DNA of 64,000 bases, from NCBI RefSeq assembly GCF_964204645.1, contig NC_134032.1:16554775-16618774 (forward strand), read 5' to 3'. Position numbers and translations under genes: made by a program. How positions within the stretch are numbered: position 1 is the stretch's first letter; every line of letters starts with the position of its first letter. Source of the DNA: Tubulanus polymorphus (taxonomy: Eukaryota > Nemertea > Palaeonemertea > Tubulaniformes > Tubulanidae). The notes beneath the pieces were generated by a model that was given only the letters and a program-made list of their open reading frames with translations, was not told where the DNA came from and did not search any database. Of the stretch, positions 22,783-36,149 are shown one piece after another.

Positions 22783-23890
22783 GTTTTATCCTTAGACTCG
22801 AGGACGGACAGACGAGGGTCTGAGGGTGAGACAACTGTCACTTAGTGAGAAACGCCAACTCACCCGACACAAGCGAATTCTGCAAAAAAAAGGCAAATGG
22901 GTCAGTTTTTCACTTTTTTGGATGTTAAACTGTTGCGATCCAGCAGTCACAAAACTGTCGACCAGTAGCACGTGCTCCAATAACGTTCACGCCACCCTAG
23001 CTGTTACCATCGCGCCATTAATTAATCAGCCTAACAGTTAAAACTATTGTTTAACAAACCACACAGATTGTAAATACTGAAATACTGAGAGATACAAAAT
23101 AAAGAAAAACTGTTTCGTTGTCGATGTAACGAAATCCGGGTGAAAAAATAATGTTTAAATGCGGATGTAACAATTTGATAACGTGCACAGTACTAAAAGG
23201 AACAGTTTTGAATTATTTTTGAAGACCACCCCGGTATAGCTAAAACCCGGGGTCACTAACCACAACGGTGAGAACTCTTAACAAGAAATGAAATTTCGCT
23301 CTAGGCTTACCCTAACCCTAGGGAGCTGGGCCCGAAAACAATCAACATATGGGACTCTCGACCTCACGACTTACAACACTGAGTGCCACTTGACAGACCA
23401 ACTGCGACGACAGGGACCAACTGCGACTGACCTGCAGCTGTTATGACTTACTACAGACTGTTTTGATTGATCTAGTTATTTATTCACTTATAAAAAATTG
23501 ATAAATAATATCTGATAAGAAATGCTATAAGTATTATGTATAGACTGGGTTCAGCAATGAGTAAAACAGGAATGTTTGAAATAATTGTGCGCGTCACTGT
23601 CAGGGACGGAGTGACCAATGAGACGGGCGGGCAGACGGCTACAAAGATGTGGAACTTCATCGAGATTCGAGAATAATAGGACGGACAAGTATTTCAGCCA
23701 GTGGCTCCCTCTATGCTATATAAGGCTCAAAATGGGGTCCCAAAATTAACTGTTTTTCCATATTACATGTAATTTGTAATAAAGTCCCTGGCTTCATTTA
23801 GCCTCAGATATACGCAATGCATAGGCCTAAACTCAATTCATGATATAGCCCTATATACATGATATCAAAAATACATAAAGATCTTGATGT
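22783..23890. other. Intergenic upstream of SHPRH, no gene seen
   Basis: Presumed SHPRH promoter region, without a clear TATA motif near the ATG. A 71-codon plus-strand frame at 22826-23041 has no recognisable domain. Confidence 0.4.
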
Positions 23891-23894
23891 AAAC

Positions 23895-24477
23895 TACCTA
23901 GTAATATTTGGCATAAATTTGTAATTCAATGTAATTCGCTGTAATTAAAGTGTAATAAGCTGTAATAACCATATAAAAAATATGTAATATTTGGCATAAA
24001 TCTGTAATTCAATGTAATTCGCTGTAATTAAAGTGTAATAAGCTGTAATAACCAGATAAAACCTAGTAATATTTGGCATAAATCTGTAATTCAATGTAAT
24101 TCGCTGTAATCGAGGTGTAATAAGCTGTAATAGCTGTAATAACCAGATAAAACATAATAATATTTGGCATAAATCTGTAATTCAATGTAATTCACTGTAA
24201 TCGAGGTGTAATAAGCTGTAACAGCTGTAATAACCAGATAAAACCTAGTAATATTTGGCATAAATCTGTAATTCAATGTAATTCGCTGTAATTAAAGTGT
24301 AATAAGCTGTAATAATTGTAATAACCAGATAAAACCTAGTAATATTTGGCATAAATCTGTAATTCAATGTAATCGAGGTGTAATAAGCTGTAACAGCTGT
24401 AATAACCAGATAAAACCTAGTAATATTTGGCATAAATCTGTAATTCAATGTAATTCGCTGTAATTAAAGTGTAATAA
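23895..24477. repeat. AT-rich tandem repeat of about 80 bp abutting the gap
   Basis: At least seven units containing TAATATTTGGCATAAATC, TGTAATTCAATGTAATTC, GCTGTAATTAAAGTGTAATA and AGCTGTAATAACCAGATAAA. Length varies by an optional AGCTGTAAT copy. The array is cut by the assembly gap, so its true length is unknown. Confidence 0.9.
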
Positions 24478-24677
24478 NNNNNNNNNNNNNNNNNNNNNNN
24501 NNNNNNNNNNNNNNNNNNNNNNNNNNNNNNNNNNNNNNNNNNNNNNNNNNNNNNNNNNNNNNNNNNNNNNNNNNNNNNNNNNNNNNNNNNNNNNNNNNNN
24601 NNNNNNNNNNNNNNNNNNNNNNNNNNNNNNNNNNNNNNNNNNNNNNNNNNNNNNNNNNNNNNNNNNNNNNNNNNNNN
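24478..24677. other. Assembly gap (200 N)
   Basis: A run of N replaces sequence inside or next to the AT-rich tandem array. The round length suggests a placeholder. Confidence 0.99.
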
Positions 24678-25378
24678 TTTCTCTCGATCCCAGATATCGT
24701 AATAATTCTATTACAGTGTTTGATGTGGTTAAACGGAATTGAGTCGGATACGCAGTGAACACGATTACCGGAATAAAACCGTTAAAACCCGGGGCGGCGC
24801 TGCTTTACATGTGGTTCATTATCACACCACAAAAAAACATCTCCATTTCTAATGTAAGTTTTATAAAGATTTTATTTATGATTTAGAGCTTGTTTATTAG
24901 TGTCGTCGGTTTCTTGAATAACGAGGTCGCATTCAATTCATCCACGAATTCTTCACGAGTTTCTATTCAATTCCGGACGCTACGACCTTATAATAGAACG
25001 ACTTGTGTTAAATTAACGCTCTATCAAGACGATGCCTAGAAATGCTCAAAAGATTCTAGGTTTCTCGGAATTATTGTCGAGTCTGTTAGGTGCAGAAATT
25101 TCCAGGCAGTAGATTCCGCGTCTTAAGTAAAGATTTTCATTCTCAAATTCTTCATAAAGGTAAACCGTTCATGCGGAGTCCCTCTATCTTAATCAAAGCC
25201 TCCATCAAAACTAAACTCATCAGTAGCATTCACATTGAACTTGAACCTGATCGCGAAGGAATTATCCTTCGATTATTAGTTTTCCCCTCTGCCCCCCCCA
25301 CCCATATCACTCTCCCTCCCACGCACCCCTGTATCTCACCCCCTCGATCACTCTCGCACCTCACCCTCACTCTCCCCC
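24678..25378. other. Unassigned sequence after the gap
   Basis: Non-repetitive AT-rich DNA, C-rich near its right end. The frame starting at 25090 runs straight into the CT tract and is not a credible gene. Confidence 0.4.
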
Positions 25379-25620
<242 letters not shown>

Positions 25621-26160
25621 CGCCCCCGTCAGACCTTTTGATCGTTCATTTTAAACTTTGCGTTAAATATGGGCAATTTACACGTTGTTTAATGACGTCA
25701 TAGCACAGATACAGAAATAGCAGCGGCCGCGACAGCAGCAGCACATTATCAAATCAATTAAATCAACAATCAAATATCTCACATACACAACGAGTCGTAT
25801 GTTTGCCTGAACCGTGACCGGAAACAACCATACAACAATGTTCGCTGACCTCAGTAACCGTTGCTATTAGAGGTCAGTCTCCCGGATCGCGGAGTGTGTA
25901 TAGTATGAGCTACTGCAGTTTATATTATATGTCTCTATATCTCCAGTCGAGATTGACATTTAGGGTGAAATGGTAACATTCTTATGTTCAATGGCATCAA
26001 GAATAGAATAACGAAATATTCTTCGTATTAAATTTGATTCCAATTGATGGCATTATAGTGTCCCCTTACGAGTAGAATGTTTTACCGTGTGAGCCATAGA
26101 AAATACATCACTCGTCGAAAAGAGAAAAACCAGCTGAAGAAAATCATAAAACAAGGGGTA
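25621..26160. other. Unassigned intergenic sequence
   Basis: No gene or array recognised between the CT tract and the 32-bp minisatellite. Confidence 0.4.
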
Positions 26161-26161
26161 C

Positions 26162-26605
26162 ACCTAGACCAGATACTAGTTAGGACTACTGTAACCTAGA
26201 CCAGATACTAGTTAGGACTACTGTAACCTAGACCAGATACTAGTTAGGACTACTGTAACCTAGACCAGATACTAGTTAGGACTACTGTCACCTAGACCAG
26301 ATACTAGTTAGGACTACTGTCACCTAGACCAGATACTAGTTAGGACTACTGTAACCTAGACCAGATACTAGTTAGGACTACTGTAACCTAGACCAGATAC
26401 TAGTTAGGACTACTGTCACCTAGACCAGATACTAGTTAGGACTACTGTAACCTAGACCAGATACTAGTTAGGACTACTGTAACCTAGACCAGATACTAGT
26501 TAGGACTACTGTCACCTAGACCAGATACTAGTTAGGACTACTGTAACCTAGACCAGATACTAGTTAGGACTATTGTAACCTAGTCCAGATACAAGTAGGA
26601 CTACT
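26162..26605. repeat. 32-bp minisatellite
   Basis: About 14 copies of a 32-bp unit, CCTAGACCAGATACTAGTTA plus GGACTACTGTAA, with GTAACC/GTCACC variants in clusters. The last unit is degenerate. Confidence 0.93.
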
Positions 26606-26609
26606 GTAA

Positions 26610-28090
26610 TTTAGCCCACATGTCAGATATAGTAGTGTCTATGTATAGAAGATAATATCGGACACGCAACCTTTACGATGACATTATGCTGATATTTTCT
26701 AAATAAACGCGCAGTCTATGTGCTTGTTTATCACCATCGTTTCCCACGTTCACAGAAACTCGTACCCCCAAGTGGGAAGTTTGGATTTCGTTTCGGTGAC
26801 AAAACGAAGCCGGAAATTTAAACGTAAAAATGGGGCATTTCCGTTTCACCATCGAGTGGACGTGTAAGTTTTACTACAACCGGAAGTGGGCAGAAGCGGA
26901 AGCCAGGACCGTAGATCGGTACCTGGGACCATCTCAACGTCAGTTTAAAGCGATCTTGTATCTTATGAAACGTCCCCCTGATGAACGGCTATAGAGCAGC
27001 CTACATCCATTCCGTCGATGTTAATCGCTATAATCAGCAGTTTCTCTATCATTTTGTTGACACGTTTTTGATTTGTTTATTATACGCAAAGTTTATGTAA
27101 ATACTACCTAAACTTTGTAGCCTATCGCAACAATAAATCTCGTAGAGACGACCTTGACGTGACGTCATCAAACGTATCCAGACACTGTGACGTCATTAAA
27201 CTAATCTACATTCGCATGCATCGTTGAATGATATAATATCAATAAGATTAATAAATTTCTATTCTTTTTTCATATATTCATGTAGATCATCTTAGTAGTA
27301 AATATTGGTTTTCATGCCACCACACGGGTATCGTTGACATGTCTCAGATTGGCCGTCAACTGGCCGTCAGCCGATTTGACATGATCTGAATGCCCGGTGT
27401 CATGATAAAAAGTCCACGGTTTGGACAGACCAGGGTGGAATCCCTGCCGAGAATGGATGCCGCGAGTAAAAGTGGGAAAATTCTCTCAAAGAAACAGACA
27501 TCAATATGGGGCAGAGTAGACCAGTCAGAAACTGTGCGATTAAAAATAATCATTTTTGGCAAACTATTTCTATCAATAATAGTTGTTTAGTCTGGAGATA
27601 ATGATGTGTTATATAATCTTGGATTAATATTTACTGTCGTAGTATATCTCCCAGAAAAGCCGTCTGTTTTTCAAGCCTGATAAGTTCAATGTTCTGCAAC
27701 GAATAAAATCTACCAATATACGACTTACAACTTCAAATATTAGTCTTTAGATTTTGAGACTATTCTAGGACGTATTAAGTAACTTGGCGTTGGGCTGGGC
27801 ACTTGATTTGAAATAGTAATGAAACATTTACTAAAACTGGTCTTAAGTAGACGCAATCCGAGAGCTTAAGACTGGGCTTAATACGTTGTTAGATTAGTTT
27901 GAGTTTAGACTGGTCTTAAGTTGTTACATTGGCTAACTAAAACGAACTAAAAAATAGAACCAAAATAAGCTTAGACTCTGGCCGTAAGTTGTTGGATTGG
28001 TTATAGAACTATAACGAGCTTAGACTGGTTTGTTATACGTAGAACTGAAATAAGCTAATTTTTTTATGGAACGAGATTCAAGGTGACCGA
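26610..28090. other. Unassigned intergenic sequence
   Basis: No confident gene. Around 27780-28060 several related segments of roughly 60 bases (TTAGACTGGTCTTAAGTTG and variants) form a loose, old tandem repeat. Confidence 0.4.
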
Positions 28091-28106
28091 AAACTTTAAT
28101 TAGAAG

Positions 28107-28593
28107 ATGACCTATAACGCCACTCCTACAACAAAATGGAATCCATTTTTAGCCTCTGATCTGATAGACTCTGATAAAGATTCGAACAATGGTGATTTTG
28201 TCAAATTAAGATCTGTTTTGTCTAAATATTCCCGGATGCGTAAGCGTAATGCATCTCATTCGTGCTTAAAAGGTTTATTTGTTGTCGCCGATGCTGAAAC
28301 CCTCGTGTGTGGCGTGGGAGGTCATCAAATCAGAACTTACAGAATTATTTTCAACTCTTCCGAAAAACACAATCCATTCTATGAAATTCGATCTAATTTT
28401 GGTTTGGTTTTCTCGGTTTTTCAAATTCCAAGTTGATTCGATCCATTTCCACAATTCGGTTGAGAACTATCAGCTCTCACAAATTATTGCAGATTCTATG
28501 AAAATACAGACATCGCTAGAAACATGCGATCCGGTACAGCGACATCTGGCGGGCCATTTGAATCTAACGACTGATTTCTCGGAGATGCGATAA
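28107..28593 (+). pseudogene. Unidentified ORF pair, possible frameshifted gene relic
   Basis: Two overlapping plus-strand frames look coding by composition. Frame 1 (28107-28436) gives DSDKDSNNGDFVKLRSVLSK and a basic stretch. Frame 2 (28279-28593) gives AWEVIKSELTELFSTLPKN, then SVENYQLSQIIADSMKIQT, and ends with a stop. A single shift near 28280-28300 would join them into about 160 residues. I do not recognise the protein. A degenerate gag-like or domesticated-element fragment is one possibility; chance is another. Confidence 0.3.
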
Positions 28594-28599
28594 AAAGTA

Positions 28600-29400
28600 A
28601 AGCACTCAACGATGGTTTCCTAGCAGACGGGTGATTGCCGAGAAGAGTAGATGGGGTAATAACTCATCCCGCTAGCTGTTAGCGACGAGGTCGCCGGCTA
28701 AATGGCCTACGTGCGCGAATCGAATCACAATTCCACATCGACCCAGTTCCACTATGGCATCAATATCACGCGGGATCCACTTCCACTTATGATTGCGTGG
28801 ATAAGTTTCTCTGGCCCAAGGAATCCAGTGTGATGTAGAATTCCACAGTTGCACCGGGGTTGTATCATTTGACACATTTTGTGTAGGGATTAATTTGATT
28901 GCGGACTGACTCAGAGTTCCACACCTATCGTAGGTTTATTCACTATCTCTACTGGAAAACCCCAGTCCAATTTTGATTTCGAGGACGCAGAAAATTGTCA
29001 ATTGCATTCTCGAGCCTGTGGGTGGTTGTGGGGTATCTCCCCCACCCTCACGTCAATACCCATATATGCATATCTATATTTGTAAAAATACATTTTATTT
29101 CAGAGATAAACAGCGCAATTATAAACATGATCCAATCGATCAATAATCGACAGAAATCTATATAAAGATATTTTTAGAACAGGTGCGCGTGTAGATATCT
29201 GTATATATATATATATATATAGCCACGCCGTTTATTTGCAGAAATTTTGTTAAATTTCTCTCCTCCTGAGTTTCATATTTCGAGAAGAGTCGTTTCTTAG
29301 TTCCAGGGAGTCATGAAACGACGACCGGTTTCTATGCGATGTCAAAGTGTCATTCTGCGAAAGGGGCGGGGCTTAGAGCCGGCTGACTGGCTGATTGGTT
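28600..29400. other. Unassigned sequence upstream of the CYP7/8-like gene
   Basis: Contains an (AT)n tract at about 29203-29222 and the probable upstream promoter of the P450 gene. The 67-codon minus-strand frame at 28672-28875 has no recognisable domain. Confidence 0.4.
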
Positions 29401-29419
29401 ATCGCGAATATTCGCTAGA

Positions 29420-29427
29420 TATAAAAG
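29420..29427 (+). promoter_or_regulatory. TATA box of the CYP7/8-like gene
   Basis: TATAAAAG lies 148-155 bases upstream of the ATG at 29575. A start about 30 bases downstream predicts a 5' UTR near 125 nt. Confidence 0.6.
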
Positions 29428-29574
29428 CCGGAATCGTTCGTGAGGCTAGTGGAGAATCGAACTGTGATCGAACACTAACTTTACAAGTTAACTTACCAGC
29501 GATATTTCATCAGAGATTTTACTGTAAAGCAAAATACCGAAATCAACAATTCATCAAATTCTGCTGATTCAAAC

Positions 29575-32500
29575 ATGGCTGTTTTAGTGTGGATTTGCGT
29601 TTTGACGGCTGTACTTTGCTTTGCTGCGATCAGGACATTCTACCGAAAAAGGTAAGCAAATAGATTCGTTTATTTGAACTTTCTATCAAAGTCATGTATA
29701 TGTTTCTTTTTTGTCACCTTATCGGGGTCGAAGTGCGAACATGCCGTAGAAAACACGCTCGCTATTTGGTGACAAAGTTCTCAATTGTTTTCCTCTTGTC
29801 TAAAGAATGTTTTACAACTGATAAGTTTCGTATTTAGTTAGCTCTTGTAAAACGCGTTAAACTATGAAAAGAGTTATATAAAGTCTTATCGCTCGTAGAT
29901 AAGATAAAACGTGAAATTCTGGGACTCGAACCTGATTCGTTACCGCCAAACCACCAACGCATTGTATTCTCAACTTCACGTGTCGGTTTTAGCTTTGTGT
30001 GTCAAACGTTATCACATTTCGAGTGTCACACCATATTAACAAAAGTCGCCAGACTTATCATTCCTTATCGTAAATGTTTTTGTAAAATTGATACGTACGT
30101 GTGTTTAAAACTGACATCAAACACACCGGCCGTAGATAACGGCTCGAAACACTCTCCCATCAGCCTTTGAAAATCGCTTCTGTATTTTTACTATTCTTAG
30201 AAATGAAAAACTAAAACACGTGGTTTGTCTCCAGTTTAGCTAAAGTTAGACGGGTTTTAGTGTTCTACCATCGCGTCTGGTGACAACGACATCGTAAAAA
30301 ATCATTGAATACTTAATTATAAAAGGCGTCTCTTTGAACTGTGTCTGAGAGAGAGAATAGTCTGTCTGGGATGCGCTGAGATCGATGTTCTATGCAACAA
30401 ACTTCAAATTGGGTACCGAATATCAAGCGTTTTCTTTGTTCAACCATCAACTGTGTTTAGACCAGTCTCTCCTGGGCGACCAAGGCTGACATTTTCTCTG
30501 TTCAGTTGGTTTGTAAAAGTTTATCAATTTGCTGCTTAGCAAGGGAAGGAAAACTGCGTTTGAATAACAACGTGGGCAGTTAAAAGCAGAAAGCGATGAA
30601 GGCAACCTGGATGCCGGCCTCCGTCTCGACTCGAAATATTTCCATTTTTAAGAATAAAATTCATTTCAACTTTTTAAACTTTATCAAAGGAAAAGTGAAA
30701 AAAATAAAATGCAGAAAAAAATGTCACACATAAAAATCGATTTGATTTTGTTATAGGTGTCGCCACCACCGTCGGCGATTACTGAACTTCTGCTCGAACG
30801 AGTCGAAATATTGAATAAACGTCAATTTAAAGCCAAAAACGACACTTAAGTTGAATAGAGTGGATAAAACTTGAGAGCGGAATCTAGGTGGATCAGGCGA
30901 TGATATTGTTACGTGAAGAGCCATCAAAACTATTGAGAAAACAATAAAACATCTTGTAATTGGCGGCAAAAATCGCGCTTCCAGGAGCGACGAATATTAA
31001 TTACAACACAACGAAACCGTTAAACCGCCAACGCAATTAAAACTATTTCATCGTAAATCGATTCGATGGAGCAGTAGCGGCAGTAGCGGCAGCGGCGGCA
31101 GCGGCAGCAGACTGCTCCATTTTAAAACAATGACAGTTATAGAAATCGATCTATAAGTTAATCAGGTGATCTAGAAAAAAACGAGGGTTTTCTATCAGAC
31201 GATGATTTAAAAATAAGGTTCACAAGTAGCACAGCAGACCACGATACTGTGACCTTGTCCTCTTTGAATTTCTTAGTTCAATATTAAATATAATCCGCTG
31301 TGAAAGATATTTCCGTCAGGCCGAGTAACTGGCTGCTGAACCCAATATGTTTTAATTCAGAATTCACATTAAAATTACTTCATTTTAAATGCTAGTGTAG
31401 GATCATAAAGCATATGGGACCAGGAAAAAATGATTCGTTGCTATGATACGCTCTCATTGTTGAGCGAAATTTGAATATATACCGCAACAATACCCCGGGT
31501 ATCATAGCGACCCCAAATCAGAATGGCGAGCACTGGGTTAGGGTTAGGGTATTTGTGAGCAATGTTTTAAATGTTTAAGACAAGTTTTCTCAACTTGGTG
31601 TCGATTTCATGTATTTTAGGAGGAAAGGTGAACCGGAGATTGTTAAGGGGAGTATATTGTTTGGTAGCGCGATTGACTTCAATCAACACGCCGTTAGTTT
31701 CTTACACAAATGTAGAGATGAGTACGGTGACGTATTCACTATTCGTTTGGTAAATCAGTATCTAACGGTGATAATGGACCCGCACGCCTACGAAACCGTT
31801 TCCAAGACGAAAACTTTCGATTTCGACGCTATTCAACGTCAGGTAAACTGGAACGTGTTCAGTTTCGTTTTGAAAGACGCGCGGAAGATGATTAAAGAGA
31901 CTGGTCGTACTGTACGCGGGAACTATCTCAATAAAGGCATCGCTAACTTCCAAAATAACCTGTTAAGCTGTTGCGAAAACGCGTTCACCGATGAACCCGG
32001 AAACTGGTCTGATATGGGACTGCGCACATTCGCCTCGAAGACGGCGTTCGGAGCGATATTTGACACGGTTTTCGGACGGTCCGCTGACCATCCGTTCAAT
32101 TCGACCTCCGTTTACAAAAACTTCGAAACGTACCATCGATATTTCAACTTCTTGTGGCTCGGATTTCCTCGTAAACTGTTCCCAGCCGCTTGTAAAGCGC
32201 TGGAAGGTTTACTGGTCGCCCCATCATCGAACCAACTTCTCCATCGAGAGGACTGCTCCGATTATATCAAATTCGCTTGCAGACACATGCTCGAACGCGG
32301 TCAAAATGAAGCTGAAATTCTCGGACACAATCTGGTGTATTTGCACGTTAATTACAACACGTTCAGGTTGATATTCTGGGCGTTGAATAACTTGCTCGAA
32401 TACCCGGATGCTCGTAAAGCCGTAGAGAACGAACTGAAACAAGCGATCGAAGATAAACTCGAAGAACCGGAAAATCAGGCCCGTTTTACCGTGAAAGAAG

Positions 32501-33609
32501 TCGAAAGTTTTCCAGTTCTTGGTAAGTTTTATCAATCTTGACTGAAATCGTGAAATTGAATAACTTTTCCAATTGAGAAAATATTGAACGTTTTCAAACA
32601 TAACTTTTCATTTAAAAATGGTCTGAAATACAATCAATGAGTAAAAAAACGTGGAAGCCAGTTGCAACCATTTCACACTTTAAATCATTTCTTTTTCTTT
32701 TGAAAACTCATTCAATATTTTCAGTTTAAGTTTTATCGTTTCTTTTTTTCAAAATTCATAAAAGACATATATCTATAGCTATAGTTTATTTCTAATTATG
32801 AATTATTAGAAAGATATGTGGTTAAGCTTGAGTTGATTACGATCGAATTTAATTCGAATTTGATTTCCACGTATATTACAGATAGTTTTGTTCAAGAAAG
32901 TTTCCGGATGGCAAGCGGGGTTTTCATGGTGCGTTACGTGACCGAGGACACCGAATTTCAGACTCACGACGGTAAATCCTACCTCATCAGAAAAGGCGAC
33001 CGAGTTGCAATTTACCCGCCAGCCATCCATAAAGATCCGAAAATATTCACCGAACCACTGGTAAGTTATTGTTCTTCAGAAATAATCTATAATTAGATTC
33101 GTGGACGCGGATCATTTTATGAAATGAAGTTTACGGCGAAAAGTCAGACAGTTGTAAATTAGTAGTAAAACGTTTATTTACGATTGTTGCGAGAATAAGA
33201 CCGGAATAGCGATAAATCCCGGCTTAAATAAAGATGTTTTAGTACTGCGTGGTTTATTGTCATGACGACTAGACACGATCGATGTAACATTTTTATTGGT
33301 CTCTTGTAGGAATTTCAGTATGATCGGTTTCATCGTAACGGTCAGAAGGTGACGTTTTACAAAGACGGCGACGAGTTGAAACATCCCGTGATGCCGTTCG
33401 GTACGATCTGTCCCGGTCAGAGATATGCAACCATACAAATAAAATGGTACTTAATGACAGTGCTAAACATGTTCGATATGGAACTATATGATGGAGAGCA
33501 TGCGGAATACGATTATCAGTACCACGGCCACGAGATCCTTCCGCCGTCACATGATGTGAATTGTAAGTTTCTGCGTCGAGAACAATTTACGAAATTGATC
33601 TTAGAATGA
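29575..33609 (+). CDS. Cytochrome P450, CYP7/CYP8-like (4 exons), heme loop three residues short
   Basis: Exons: 29575-29651, 31620-32521, 32882-33060, 33310-33609, with matching phases (2, 1, 0) and GT-AG borders; 485 codons plus stop. Exon 1 is a membrane anchor, MAVLVWICVLTAVLCFAAIR. The start of exon 2 (GEPEIVKGSILFGSAIDF ... EYGDVFTIRL ... VIMDPHAYETV) resembles prostacyclin synthase (CYP8A1) and CYP7 enzymes, as does the lack of a classical AGxxT in the I helix (here VNYNTFRLIFW). The K-helix ExxR is ESFR. The heme ligand lies in MPFGTICPGQRYA. Family members have MPFGSGATICPGR or similar, so three residues between FG and the Cys are missing while the Cys stays. Relatives are ER enzymes that oxidise sterols or isomerise prostaglandin endoperoxide; the substrate cannot be told here. 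The final exon ends normally. Confidence 0.85.
29915..29985 (-). repeat. B-box-bearing SINE-like fragment in P450 intron 1
   Basis: The minus strand reads GGTGGTTTGGCGGTAACG, then AATCAGGTTCGAGTCCCAGA. GGTTCGAGTCC is a perfect box B. Upstream tRNA structure is not convincing, so this is probably a truncated tRNA-derived element. Confidence 0.4.
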
Positions 33610-35610
33610 GAAAGATGTAGATAACAGCGCCTCCTGCCGGTCAGGATCGATTATAATGATGATGACGCAAAAAATTGTATATTTGCAAACGAAAAGACGG
33701 TTCCTCTCTTCAAAAGAGAGATTCATAAGATTGAGGCCAGTTGCATAGTCAAGGCGGATCAGTTTGGTTCTATAACCGATTTAACATCCTAAGACCAGCA
33801 ATGTTTATTTTGAACGTGCAACACTTTGCAACTCCTCAGTCTGGTTTTTGTTGTAATCCACCGTAGAAGGTTGTGATTGGTTGGGACTCGATCTGATTCG
33901 GTCAGATACAAGATGATTTAGTTCGGGGTTCTATAATCCCGTGATAATTAATGCTATTATTATAACTATTTTTGATACTGTAAAATTGTTAAACGAAAAA
34001 TGTAAATACGAATATCATATTATAAACTAACATATTATTTGTCATTTTAAATCATGTCTTAAAAATAGAAATGAAAAAATTCACTCGTTTTAAGAAGAAA
34101 TAGTTTTAAAAAGTAGATTTTGAAATCAAATTCTCGGCCTTGAATTCATAAATTGCTCTTTGGAATAATTATTTCTATTAATGAATTATGAAATTAAATT
34201 GATCGTGAGCAAATTGAATATTTCAAATCGTTACTTTTCAGTTCGTGCCAAAATTATTGTTATTTTTCACGCCGGGAAAAATAACACCTGAAAATGTGTG
34301 AAAAACAAAATGTGGCGCCTGAAGAGTTGTGTACTTTTAATGAGAGCGATTTATAAATCGTAAATCGTCAATCGAATAATCGTATTTATTGTAAATCTTA
34401 AATCTAATGACTTATGAATATTTCAGTTTTTATGAATTTAAATTTTTTTGTTTGGATAGAATTTGTCATCAATTGTTGTTCTGAAAACTTGATACCTCAA
34501 TGAAACGGGACAAGTTGGTTACCGTGCGTAGTGATATAGAATCTCTCATACTGAATCTCAACCGTTATATATATATATATATATATATAATATTCAAACT
34601 GTACATATTGATAAATAGATGGTGCTTTTGAGAACAACATTCCGCGTGTTGTGGTCCTGTGGTACTCACGTGCCAGCGGCTGCAGTTTCCGGTCACTGGC
34701 ACGCGACCAGGTGCAAATATTTGTTGAAGAAAATGAGTTCAATGATTGTACGATTTATCAATATCTTAAATGCGTACAAATCACAATTAAGGGGATAATC
34801 CGGATCCGAATTCATGGATGGATCTCTCGCTAATTCTCCACAGTTTACAAATGTTACTAATAAAAACCAGTCTGAATTTACATTTCATACTGAAAAAAAA
34901 TGCAATCGCTGAAATGTGTTGATCTTGTTGATGTTGCTAAAATATGAAATATAAAACTCATACATGTTCATTAAAACCGCTGTATGAACTAAATATGCAT
35001 TTATTTAAAGTTGTTAAATAAACTTATTGTTTATAGAGGGAGCCAGTATCGCGCGACCGTTGGGTTTAAAAATAATTACTCTTACTCATTGTTGTTAACA
35101 TTAGTAACTGATTTGTGTGACTGAAACTATTGTTTTAATCTTGGATTTGACGGCCAGTTGATCATAAACAAATTGTATTTTTCTTCAGTGTTATAAAAAA
35201 GGATGGAAATAATGTATAATGTTGATTGTTATCGTCCGGGGGAAAACATGTGCTGAATTGCCGAAACGTCATCATTTCACGCGTAATACGTCATTGTTAT
35301 CTGCGCATGTACATGATAGAGTTTAATTGTTTAGACGTGAAAATCTTTATTCAATTGTCCACCAGAAAATGTTTTCAATGCTCAAATTGTTGTTACAGTA
35401 ACTATAAAAACCAATTGGTCAGTATCCCCCCTACAGTCTGGTAGGTCAGTAGGTCTAATAATCTAGAGGAGCTAATAGTTGTATTTCAATAATCAATCGA
35501 AAATAAATTTGATAGAAATCAAATTTCAGTACAAGGTCCAGTTTCACGAAATGTGGTAAATCTCTAAATCTGGATTTGAATGAATGAAAACTTGGATAGA
35601 TATTAAGAGT
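33610..35610. other. Intergenic, 3' region of the CYP7/8-like gene
   Basis: AT-rich sequence with a (TA)n tract near 34565-34590 and possible AATAAA signals at about 34859 and 34988 for the upstream gene. No further exon was recognised. Confidence 0.4.
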
Positions 35611-35624
35611 TACCGGTAAAATGA

Positions 35625-35975
35625 GCTGAGACTCCTCTGAGCCTCCTCCTGAGCTGAGACTCCTCTGAGCCTCCTCCTGAGCTGAGACTCCTCTGAGCCT
35701 CCTCCTGAGCTGAGACTCCTCTGAGCCTCCTCCTGAGCTGAGACTCCTCTGAGCCTCCTCCTGAGCTGAGACTCCTCTGAGCCTCCTCCTGAGCTGAGAC
35801 TCCTCTGAGCCTCCTCCGGAGCTGAGCCTCCTCTGAGCCTCCTCCTGAGCTGAGACTCCTCTGAGCCTTCTCCTGAGCTGAGACTCCTCTGAGCCTCCTC
35901 CTGAGCTGAGACTCCTCTGAGCCTCCTCCTGAGCTGAGACTCCTCTGAGCCTCCTCCTGAGCTGAGCCTCCTCTG
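35625..35975. repeat. 28-bp minisatellite
   Basis: About 12 copies of CTGAGCTGAGACTCCTCTGA plus GCCTCCTC. The frames encoding LRRRLRGVSAQEEAQ-type repeats on the minus strand follow from the 28-bp period cycling through all three frames; they are not evidence of a gene. Confidence 0.93.
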
Positions 35976-36149
35976 TATCATGTCTTACAGTTGTAAATAT
36001 CGAATATGAATGATGTATATTTATTGAAGATTCATACAATCATCATCTCAACTCAATTAATCAATTAATCATGTAATGTAATTTATTAGTTTATTTAAAA
36101 CAGTAAATAAGACAAAAACTTTTCGTCGCAGATGTTTCTTTTCTTGGAG

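Noticed and set aside
31991-32601. Frames overlapping the CYP7/8-like exon 2 on both strands
   Set aside because: The main plus-strand frame carries P450 motifs and clean splice borders. The others are shadows.
35455-36039. 194-codon frame with Arg/Glu/Ser repeats
   Set aside because: The 28-bp unit cycles through three frames, giving an 84-base super-period without stops. It is not conserved coding sequence.
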